The notes under the pieces are model-generated. The model was not told where the DNA came from and searched no databases. It saw nothing but the letters and a program-made list of their open reading frames with translations. The translations under genes and the position numbers were made by a program. Shown piece after piece: positions 1-6,818 of a DNA stretch of 64,000 nucleotides (its first letter is position 1; each line of letters begins with the position of its first letter). Source of the DNA: JBGTSJ01 sp041940305 (lineage in GTDB: Bacteria > Planctomycetota > Planctomycetia > Planctomycetales > Planctomycetaceae); NCBI GenBank assembly GCA_041940305.1, contig JBGTSJ010000004.1:186001-250000 (forward strand). The letters run 5' to 3'.

Positions 1-1880
1 TCGATTACGACACATTGATTGCATGGATCCAGGCGGGCGCTCCGGGACCGGACAAGGAGGCCGTGAAGGTCACGGCGGTCGAGGTCTATCCCGCGCAGCG
101 GCTGGCGGAGCCGGGTGTGACGCAGCAACTGCGGGTGACAGCGCATCACAGCGACGGGAGCGTGCGGGACGTCACGCATTGGGCGCGGTTCGATTCGATG
201 GACGACGCGGTGCTGAGCGTCACTCCGGAGGGACGCGTGAGCGTGATCGGCCGCGGACAGGCGCCGATCATGGTGCGGTATGAGGGGCAGGCGAACATTG
301 CGATGTTCGTGTCGCCGTACGGCCCGCCGGCCGAACTGGCGGGATGGCAGAACAACAATTTCGTCGACGAGCTGGCCTCGGAGAAGTTCCGGGAGCTGGG
401 GATCGAGCCGTCACCCGTGTGCGACGATGCGACGTTCCTGCGGCGGGCGTACCTGGATGCGATCGGAACGCTGCCGCAGCCGGAGGAGGTGCTGGCGTTT
501 CTCGCGGACGAGAACCCGGAGAAACGGACGCAGGTGATCGACCGGCTGCTGGGTCTGACGGGGGATCCGAATCTGGATGTCCACAACGACCGGTACGCGG
601 CGCTGTGGACGCTGAAGTGGTCCGACCTGCTGCGGAATTCGAGCGAAGGAGCGGCGACGAACGAGCAGCGGATGTGGGCGATGCACAACTGGATGAAGGA
701 CGCCTTCCGCACCAACAAGCCGTTCGATCAGTTCGTGCGGGAGCTGGTGGTAGCCAAGGGATCGGTGTTCTCCAGCGGTCCGGCGAGTTACTACCGCATC
801 TTCGGCGACTCATCGGAACTGGCGGAGGCGACGTCGCAGCTGTTCCTGGGGGTGCGGCTGGGATGCGCGAAATGCCATCACCATCCGTTCGAGAAGTACG
901 GGCAGGAGGACTACTACTCGTTCGCGGCGTTTTTCGCGCGGGTGGGGACGAAGAACAGCGACGAGTTCGGGCTGTTCGGCGGCGAGGCGGTGGTGATGGT
1001 CCGCAACAGCGGGGAGGTGCGGCATCCAAAGACGGGACAGGTGCTCCCGCCCAAGCCGCTGGAAGGGGAGCCGGTGGAGGAGTCGCTCGATCGGCGGATC
1101 CCGCTGGCGCAATGGCTCACGTCGCCGGAGAACCGGGACTTTTCGCGCAACGTCGCCAACCGGTACGTGGCGTACCTCCTGGGGCGTGGACTGGTGGAGC
1201 CGGTGGACGACATGCGGGCCACCAATCCTGCGACTAACCCCGCGCTGCTGGATGCGCTGGCGGACCACTTCGTGCAGTCGGGTTTCGATCTGAAGCAATT
1301 GATGCGGGCGATCATGGTGTCGCGGCTGTATCAGCTCGACTCACAGCCGACGGAGCAGAACGCGTCGGATTCCAAGTTCTACAGTCACTTCAAGGTGAAG
1401 CGGCTTTCCGCGGAACCGTTGCTGGATGCCATCGACCACGTGACCGGAGTGCAGACGAAGTTCAAGAGCCTGCCGCTGGGGACGCGTGCCATCGAACTGC
1501 CGGACGCGGAGTACCCGGACTATTTCCTGAATGTGTTCGCCAAGCCGCGGCGGGCAAGCGTGTGCGAGTGCGAACGGCTGCCGGACGCGAACCTGGCGCA
1601 GGTGCTGCACACGCTGAACGGCGACACGGTGTCGAACAAGGTGTCGGACAAGGCCGGGCTGGTGGCGAGTCTCATTTCATCGGGGAAGAGCGACGAAGAG
1701 ATCATCACCGAGCTGTATTTGCGGGCGCTTTGCCGACCACCGGAACAATCGGAGATCGCGACGGCGAAGGAATTCCTGGCGAGCGTGCCGGCCGAAACGA
1801 TGAACCCCGAGAAGCAGTCCATCTACGAGGACCTGCTGTGGGCGCTGATTAACTCGAAGCAGTTCTTGTTCGTGCGGTGA
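1..1880 (+). CDS. DUF1549/DUF1553 (PSD) planctomycete protein, 5'-truncated by window edge
   Basis: The reading frame is already open at base 3, so the true start lies outside the window; about 625 C-terminal residues are visible. The first residues (LIAWIQAGAPGPD) are what normally follows a planctomycete-type cytochrome c (PSCyt1) domain. Then comes an Ig-like/BIG_2 stretch (about residues 20-100 of the visible part), a DUF1549 block recognisable from LRRAYLDAIGTLP and CAKCHHHPFEKYG, and a DUF1553 block with RRIPLAQWLTSPENRDF, FSRNVANRYVAYLLGRGLVE and a long C-terminal helical part. These proteins are abundant in Planctomycetota and usually exported; their biochemical role is not established, though they are often discussed with polysaccharide degradation and DUF1501 partners. 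No DUF1501 gene follows here. Confidence 0.9.
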   Translation, partial: DYDTLIAWIQAGAPGPDKEAVKVTAVEVYPAQRLAEPGVTQQLRVTAHHSDGSVRDVTHWARFDSMDDAVLSVTPEGRVSVIGRGQAPIMVRYEGQANIAMFVSPYGPPAELAGWQNNNFVDELASEKFRELGIEPSPVCDDATFLRRAYLDAIGTLPQPEEVLAFLADENPEKRTQVIDRLLGLTGDPNLDVHNDRYAALWTLKWSDLLRNSSEGAATNEQRMWAMHNWMKDAFRTNKPFDQFVRELVVAKGSVFSSGPASYYRIFGDSSELAEATSQLFLGVRLGCAKCHHHPFEKYGQEDYYSFAAFFARVGTKNSDEFGLFGGEAVVMVRNSGEVRHPKTGQVLPPKPLEGEPVEESLDRRIPLAQWLTSPENRDFSRNVANRYVAYLLGRGLVEPVDDMRATNPATNPALLDALADHFVQSGFDLKQLMRAIMVSRLYQLDSQPTEQNASDSKFYSHFKVKRLSAEPLLDAIDHVTGVQTKFKSLPLGTRAIELPDAEYPDYFLNVFAKPRRASVCECERLPDANLAQVLHTLNGDTVSNKVSDKAGLVASLISSGKSDEEIITELYLRALCRPPEQSEIATAKEFLASVPAETMNPEKQSIYEDLLWALINSKQFLFVR

Positions 1881-1926
1881 GGGGGTAGAATCAAAGAAGC
1901 GGGACCGGGACGCACGGAGAGGAACT

Positions 1927-2154
1927 ATGAGCACTCGACTGGATCAGCTGACGGACGAGGCGATGTCGCTGACACCGCGGGAGCGAGTGGAACTGGCGGA
2001 GCGGATGTGGGAGAGCGTTGACGCGGTGGAGGCGGAGTCTGCCGCAATTGACGAGGCCGTGCGGCGAGATGATGAGATGAGTCGCGGAGATGTTCAGGGG
2101 CTGTCTCGTGATGAAGTGATGGCGCGGCTGCGGAAGAGGGCCGCATGCGAGTGA
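1927..2154 (+). CDS. Putative antitoxin of a ParE-type toxin-antitoxin pair
   Basis: A 75-aa acidic protein that begins MSTRLDQLTDEAMSLTPRER and continues VELAERMWESVD, the pattern of the 'addiction module component' antitoxins (Unstab_antitox family, PF09720 type). Such proteins bind and neutralise a RelE/ParE toxin encoded immediately downstream and repress their own promoter. The next gene starts inside its last codons (ATG at 2145, a 10-base overlap), the normal arrangement for this family, with the antitoxin first. A GAGAGGA stretch just upstream of 1927 is a good ribosome binding site. The partner toxin is frameshifted (see 2145-2412), so this antitoxin may now be an orphan. Family assignment is by recognition of the motif and context, not by search. 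Confidence 0.8.
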   Translation: MSTRLDQLTDEAMSLTPRERVELAERMWESVDAVEAESAAIDEAVRRDDEMSRGDVQGLSRDEVMARLRKRAACE

Positions 2155-2412
2155 GCTTTCACCCAGGCGCAGAGCAGGACCTGAACGAAGCCATCGACTA
2201 CTACAACGCACGCCAGATTGGATCGGGAGAGCGATTTCTCGATGCGGTCGATTCCATTCTTCAGGATCCGGATCGAATGCCAGTCGTGTGCGACGGGACC
2301 GAGTGCGGAGGTTTCCTTATGACGTGTACTTTCGCGTCGAGGGCGACGCCGTCCGGATCCTCGCCGTGAACATGATGCGCGGGATTCCGGTTATTGGACG
2401 GACCGCGTCTGA
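2145..2412 (+). pseudogene. RelE/ParE-type toxin, disrupted by two single-base frameshifts
   Basis: The frame from ATG 2145 reads MRVSFHPGAEQDLNEAIDYY and on to DRMPVVCDGT, the N-terminal two thirds of a ParE/RelE-family toxin. The rest of the family sequence is present but in other frames: RVRRFPYDVYFRVEGDAVRI then lies in the next frame (codons from about 2300), and the terminal HDARDSGYWTDRV, ending with TGA 2410-2412, lies in the third frame. Each switch (near 2297-2303 and at 2371) is explained by loss of one base, most simply one C after 'gacc' and one C after 'aac'. Restoring both gives a protein of about 97 residues, the usual length. The unrepaired frame ends at 2369 after 74 aa and lacks the C-terminal strands, so no working toxin is expected unless these are assembly errors. 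Confidence 0.85.
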
Positions 2413-2437
2413 GTTGAACTCGAGAGTTGGAGCGGTA

Positions 2438-4528
2438 ATGCCTGGTCGATCCCTTCTGAGTGCCGCGATTCTTCTTGCTGCGGCGACATCCGTTCGTGCC
2501 CAGACGTCGTATCCGATGCTGATGTCGGTCAAGCCGGCGGCGGTGCAGGCGGGGCAGGCGGCGGAGGTGGAGGTCGACTCGCGGTACAGCATGTTCGGTG
2601 CGTACCAGGTGTTTGTCTCCGGTGAGGGCGTGACGGGAGAGATCGCCACCCCGATGGAAGTCGGCGGGGACGGGAAGGAGCCGAACCTGACGAAGGTCAA
2701 GGTGCGGTTCACCGTCGAGCCTGATGCCCTGCCCGGCGTGCGGGACTTTCGGATCGTCGGGCCGAGCGGGCCGAGCACGCTGGGACAGCTGGTGATCGTC
2801 AATGATCCCGTCGTGAGCGAGGCGGATGCGAACGACACTCCGGAGACGGCGCTGGCGGTGTCTCTGCCGGCGACGGTCTGCGGGACGGTCGAGAAGGCCG
2901 AGGACGTCGACTACTACCGGTTCACGGTGTCCGAACCGACGGTCCTGAGCTTTCACTGCCGGGCGATGCGGCTGGAGGACCGGATTCACGACCTGCAGCA
3001 GCACGTCGATCCGATCATCACGATCCGGAACGCGCAGACCGGGAGCACCGTGGCCGCGGCTGACAACTACTTCGCGGCCGACCCGCTGCTCAGCCACGCC
3101 TTCGGAGCGGGGGAATACCTGCTCGAAGTGCGGGACGTGCGCTACCAGGGGAACCAGTACTGGACGTACGCCATCGAGATCAATGATCGCCCGTTCGTGT
3201 CGCAGGTGTTTCCGTTCGCGGTCGCGCCGGGAGCGACGGCTGAGTTCCAGGCCGTGGGATTCGATCTGCCGGAGACATCCGTGGTGAGCCTGACGGCTCC
3301 GGCGGAACCCGGCGCACAGACGGTGCGATTGCCGATGGGCGAACAGCCGACGAACCCGGTCTCCCTCATGGTGAGCGACCTGCCGCTGGTCGTGGAAGCG
3401 GAGGGGGACAACAACACCGCGGCGACGGCGCAGGCGGTGAGCATCGGGAGCGGGGTCACCGGGCGGATCGAGGCTGAAGCGGACGTGGACTGCTACCGGT
3501 TTGCAGCCACGAAGGGGGACCGGATCTCGGTGGAGGTGTTCGCGCGGCGGGCATGGTCGCCGCTGGACTCCATCATGCGAATCCTCAACGCCGACGGGGC
3601 GCCGCAGATCGAGAACGACGACATGCGGGTGTGGAACAAGAAGAATTACCAGGACTCGCAGATCGAGTTCTGGGCGGCCCCGGCGGATGGCGAATACGTC
3701 GTGGAGATCCGCGACGTCCACCTGCGCGGCGGTGACGACTTTGTCTATTACCTCAAGCTGGAGCGGTCGCAGCCGGGCTTTGATCTGTTTCTTGACACCG
3801 ACAAGACATGGCTGCGCCCGGGCACCAGCGCGGCGGTGTTCGCGCGGGTGGTGCGGAAGAACGGATTCGAGGGAGAGATCGCGCTGGAGATCGAGGGTCT
3901 GCCGCCGGGCGTGACGGCGCACTGCGGCCGGATCCTGGCCGGAAAAGGGCAGGACGGATGCATCATCCTGGAGGCCGCTGCAGACGCGCAGCCGGCTGCG
4001 ACGAACATCCGGGTCTACGGCGTGGCGACCCACAAAGTGGACGACGCCACAACGCTGGAGTTCCGCAACCTGGCGCAGAACTTCCAGGAGACGTATATGC
4101 CGGGGGGCGGGCGGAACCATTACCCGGTGGAGATGCATACGGTCGGCATTGGTAAGCCGAGCGACCTGCGGGGCGTGACGCTGAGCACCCACGACGTGAC
4201 GCTGAAACCCGGCGAGTCGGTGCAGATCGACGTAACGCTGGAGCGCGCGGAAGGGTTTGAGCAGAACGTGACGCTGGACCTCTTGTATCAGCACCTGAGC
4301 AGCGTGTTCGCCAACACGCTGCCGGAGGGGGTGACGATCGACGCGAAGAACAGCAAGACGCTGCTGACCGGCGGCGAGACGCAGGGACACATCACGCTGA
4401 CGGCCGCCGCCGATGCACCGCCGGTCGAGAAGCAGCAGTGCTGCGTGATGGCGAACATCTCGATCAACTTCGTGATGAAGTCGACGTACTGCAGTTCGCC
4501 GCTGATGATCAGCATTGCGGCGCCGTGA
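2438..4528 (+). CDS. Secreted protein with bacterial pre-peptidase C-terminal (PPC) domains
   Basis: A 696-aa protein starting at ATG 2438 with a clear signal peptide (MPGRSLLSAAILLAAATSVRA, cleavage near AQT). It carries two PPC-type beta-sandwich domains, recognisable from D-x-D-x-Y-R-F patterns: KAEDVDYYRFTVSEPT (about residues 150-165) and EADVDCYRFAATKGDRISVE (about 345-365), each followed by LLEVRDVRYQGNQYW / VVEIRDVHLRGGDDF. The C-terminal part is beta-rich and has GESVQIDVTLERAEGF. PPC domains usually accompany secreted proteases, but no protease domain is visible here; in planctomycetes such stand-alone proteins are common and uncharacterised. The reading frame is continuous upstream into the toxin remnant, but the signal peptide fixes the start at 2438. 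Likely periplasmic or surface-located. Confidence 0.8.
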   Translation: MPGRSLLSAAILLAAATSVRAQTSYPMLMSVKPAAVQAGQAAEVEVDSRYSMFGAYQVFVSGEGVTGEIATPMEVGGDGKEPNLTKVKVRFTVEPDALPGVRDFRIVGPSGPSTLGQLVIVNDPVVSEADANDTPETALAVSLPATVCGTVEKAEDVDYYRFTVSEPTVLSFHCRAMRLEDRIHDLQQHVDPIITIRNAQTGSTVAAADNYFAADPLLSHAFGAGEYLLEVRDVRYQGNQYWTYAIEINDRPFVSQVFPFAVAPGATAEFQAVGFDLPETSVVSLTAPAEPGAQTVRLPMGEQPTNPVSLMVSDLPLVVEAEGDNNTAATAQAVSIGSGVTGRIEAEADVDCYRFAATKGDRISVEVFARRAWSPLDSIMRILNADGAPQIENDDMRVWNKKNYQDSQIEFWAAPADGEYVVEIRDVHLRGGDDFVYYLKLERSQPGFDLFLDTDKTWLRPGTSAAVFARVVRKNGFEGEIALEIEGLPPGVTAHCGRILAGKGQDGCIILEAAADAQPAATNIRVYGVATHKVDDATTLEFRNLAQNFQETYMPGGGRNHYPVEMHTVGIGKPSDLRGVTLSTHDVTLKPGESVQIDVTLERAEGFEQNVTLDLLYQHLSSVFANTLPEGVTIDAKNSKTLLTGGETQGHITLTAAADAPPVEKQQCCVMANISINFVMKSTYCSSPLMISIAAP

Positions 4529-4552
4529 GCCGAAAGCTTCGGGCGTGTTCCA

Positions 4553-4659
4553 AAGAGCCGCGACCGGCAGGGAGCGGGACTGCAGCCCCGACCAGGCACA
4601 GTCAGGCGCCGCAAGTTAGGCTATCGGGTGCCGACCGCTTCCTGCCGGGCGCGGCTCTT
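4553..4659. repeat. Long imperfect inverted repeat (25-nt arms, 57-nt loop)
   Basis: Arm one at 4553-4577 begins AAGAGCCGCGACCGGCAGG; arm two at 4635-4659 is its reverse complement with two mismatches (ends CGCGGCTCTT). The loop has a smaller GACTG...CAGTC inverted pair. It sits between the PPC gene and aroB and could act as a terminator or be a mobile palindromic repeat. The left arm plus the start of the loop recurs at 54427-54456. Confidence 0.7.
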
Positions 4660-4684
4660 GGGCGTAATATGAGAGGGACCAGAC

Positions 4685-5809
4685 GTGGCTGATTGCGACG
4701 AAACGCTCCGGGTTGCAGTTCGGCTGGGGGAGCGGAGTTATGAGATCGTGATCGGCGCCGGGCTGCTGGAGGGGATTTCCGGCGCCGCGGAGGCCTGGCT
4801 GCAGCGAAGGTATGGGAGCGTGCGGCGGGTGGCGGCGCTGGTGACCGACCGCAACGTATCGTCTCATGCAGAGCGGGTGGCCGACGGACTGCAGCGAGCG
4901 GGTTGGAGGGCGGAGGTCATTGCGCTGGAGCCGGGGGAAGGATCGAAGTCGCTGGAGGTGATGGCCCGGCTGTATGACCGTTTCGTGGAAATGAAGGCGG
5001 ACCGGCGGACGACGGTGTTCGCGGTGGGCGGGGGCGTCATCGGCGACGCAGCCGGGTTCGCGGCGGCGACCTACAACCGCGGGCTGCCGTTCATCCAGGT
5101 GCCGACGACGCTGCTCGCCGACGTGGACAGTTCAGTCGGCGGCAAGGTGGGGGTGAATCACCCGCAGGCGAAGAACCTGATCGGAGCGTTCCATCAGCCG
5201 GCCGGCGTCATCATCGACACGGACGCCCTGGCGACGCTGCCGGACCGGGAGTTCCGGTCGGGTCTCGCTGAAGTCGTGAAGTATGGAGTGATCCTGGACG
5301 CAGAGTTCTTCGACTATCTGGAGGCCAATGCGGCTTCCATTCTGGAGCGCAAGCCGGACGCCCTGCGGCACGTGATTGGCCGCAGTTGCCGGCTGAAAGC
5401 GGACGTCGTCGAGCAGGATGAATACGAAACGACGGGGCTGCGGGCGGTGCTCAACTACGGGCACACATTCGGGCATGCATTCGAGGCGCTGTGCGGCTAT
5501 GGAGCGCTGCTGCACGGAGAAGCAGTGGCGATCGGGATGGTGTACGCAAGCCGGCTGGCGGAGCGACTGGGACGGATCGACGCCGAAGCAACGGCGCGGC
5601 AGGTCGCGCTACTGGAAGCGTTCGGACTGCCGACGGCGCTGCCGCAGGGCGTGTCGCTGGATGCGGACGAAATCATCGAGCGGATGAAGCTCGACAAGAA
5701 AGCGGCGGAGGGGCGGATGCGTTTCATCCTGCCGACACGGATCGGCCACGTCGAACTGGTCAACGACGTTCCGGAGATCGAGGTGCGGCGGGTGCTGGAG
5801 AGCGCCTGA
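4685..5809 (+). CDS. aroB: 3-dehydroquinate synthase
   Basis: A 374-aa cytoplasmic enzyme of the shikimate pathway that converts DAHP to 3-dehydroquinate using NAD+ and a divalent metal (Zn or Co). The family core is unmistakable: VFAVGGGVIGDAAGFAAATY for nucleotide binding, then VPTTLLADVDSSVGGKVGVN and KNLIGAFHQP, and the metal/substrate block with GLAEVVKYG, NYGHTFGHAFEA and LLHGEAVAIGMVYA, in which the conserved Glu and His metal ligands are present. Length matches the family (about 350-370). The start is GTG at 4685, preceded by GAGAGGGA at good distance; no better ATG exists. It is monocistronic, convergent with queC with 31 bases between the stops. Confidence 0.96.
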   Translation: MADCDETLRVAVRLGERSYEIVIGAGLLEGISGAAEAWLQRRYGSVRRVAALVTDRNVSSHAERVADGLQRAGWRAEVIALEPGEGSKSLEVMARLYDRFVEMKADRRTTVFAVGGGVIGDAAGFAAATYNRGLPFIQVPTTLLADVDSSVGGKVGVNHPQAKNLIGAFHQPAGVIIDTDALATLPDREFRSGLAEVVKYGVILDAEFFDYLEANAASILERKPDALRHVIGRSCRLKADVVEQDEYETTGLRAVLNYGHTFGHAFEALCGYGALLHGEAVAIGMVYASRLAERLGRIDAEATARQVALLEAFGLPTALPQGVSLDADEIIERMKLDKKAAEGRMRFILPTRIGHVELVNDVPEIEVRRVLESA

Positions 5810-5840
5810 AGTCTCCGCTTGCGACCCTCGATCCGGCCGG

Positions 5841-6548
5841 TCAACTTCGGGCCAGCAGTGGATCGATGAGTCCGGCTTCGGCGAAGCCTTTCTGGCGGAG
5901 GCGGCAGGAGTCGCAGCGGGTGCAGGGGCGGCCGTCGGGGGCGGGGTCGTAGCAGCTGTGCGTGAGCCCGTAGTCGACTCCGAGTTCGGCGCCCAGGGTG
6001 ATGATCTCGGCTTTGCTGCGCTGGATCAGGGGGGTACGGATGCGAAAGCGGCCGCGATGTTCGACGCCGGCCTGGGTGGCGAGATTGGCGACTTCCTCGA
6101 ACTGGTTGATGAACTGCGGGCGGCAGTCGGGATAGCCGCTGTAGTCGATCGCATTGACGCCGATGTAGATGTCGAAGGCGTGCAGGACTTCGGCCCAGCC
6201 GAGGGCGAGAGCGAGGAAGATGGTATTGCGGGCCGGAACGTACGTGACGGGGATGGACGCCTCAATGTCGGATTCGGAGCGGTCCTTGGGGACTTCGAGG
6301 TCGGCGGTGAGTGCGGAGCCTCCGAAGAGGCGGAGATCGATCGGCATAACGACGTGCCGGGCGACGCCCGCGGCCTCGGCGACGCGGCGGGCGGCTTCAA
6401 GCTCAAAGCGGTGCCTCTGGCCGTAATCAAACGAGAGGCAGAAGCACGCGAACCCGTCGCGGCGGGCGACGGCGAGGGCCGTGGCGGAGTCAAGTCCGCC
6501 ACTGAGGAGAACAACGGCCGGAGGCTGAGGCGGGGTGGTGGATTTCAT
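5841..6548 (-). CDS. queC: 7-cyano-7-deazaguanine (preQ0) synthase
   Basis: A 235-aa ATP-dependent enzyme that converts 7-carboxy-7-deazaguanine to preQ0 in queuosine biosynthesis. The PP-loop motif LLSGGLDSATALA is at about residues 14-26, followed by FCLSFDYGQRHRFELEAAR; the C-terminal zinc site has all four cysteines (SCYDPAPDGRPCTRCDSCRL). IPVTYVPARNTIFLALAL is the typical central motif. Start at ATG 6548. No other queuosine gene (queD, queE, queF) lies in the window, so the pathway is scattered. The next gene upstream on the same strand is a small membrane protein with a 22-base gap, which is probably coincidental co-orientation or a short operon. Confidence 0.95.
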   Translation of the reverse strand: MKSTTPPQPPAVVLLSGGLDSATALAVARRDGFACFCLSFDYGQRHRFELEAARRVAEAAGVARHVVMPIDLRLFGGSALTADLEVPKDRSESDIEASIPVTYVPARNTIFLALALGWAEVLHAFDIYIGVNAIDYSGYPDCRPQFINQFEEVANLATQAGVEHRGRFRIRTPLIQRSKAEIITLGAELGVDYGLTHSCYDPAPDGRPCTRCDSCRLRQKGFAEAGLIDPLLARS

Positions 6549-6570
6549 CTGAAACTTCGGCGTCGCCGAC

Positions 6571-6780
6571 CTAACGATCGGCGACGGTCTTCCAGAGGAT
6601 GAGGGCGACGAAGGCGATTGCGCCGGCGATCAGGACCCGGAGAAACGGGAGAGGGATCGCCATTGAGGCGAGGACAATGAGGAAGGTGAGGAACCCCCAG
6701 AGGATGCCGGATTGATCGTCTGCGGTTGCGATTTTGGCCATGGCGACGCAGAGGACGATACCGAGGGCGATTTCGATCAC
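6571..6780 (-). CDS. Small hypothetical membrane protein
   Basis: A 69-aa protein with two to three hydrophobic segments (about residues 2-16 and 26-65: GILWGFLTFLIVLASMAIP and VLIAGAIAFVALILW). It lies between queC and the CehA/McbA-like gene, all on the minus strand, with gaps of 22 and 38 bases. The start used is GTG 6780, which has no strong ribosome binding site; an internal ATG at 6741 would give 56 aa starting MAKIATADD and would lose the first hydrophobic segment. I do not recognise a family. The hydrophobic pattern and coding bias make a real gene likely but not certain. Confidence 0.55.
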   Translation of the reverse strand: MIEIALGIVLCVAMAKIATADDQSGILWGFLTFLIVLASMAIPLPFLRVLIAGAIAFVALILWKTVADR

Positions 6781-6818
6781 GGGGGCGGCCCGGGTTCGAG
6801 TGTGGCGGATGTAGGCAT

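Noticed and set aside
2261..4390. Long minus-strand open frame of 709 codons opposite the PPC gene
   Set aside because: Arg/His-rich translation with no domain; it mirrors the plus-strand gene, which has a signal peptide and recognisable domains.
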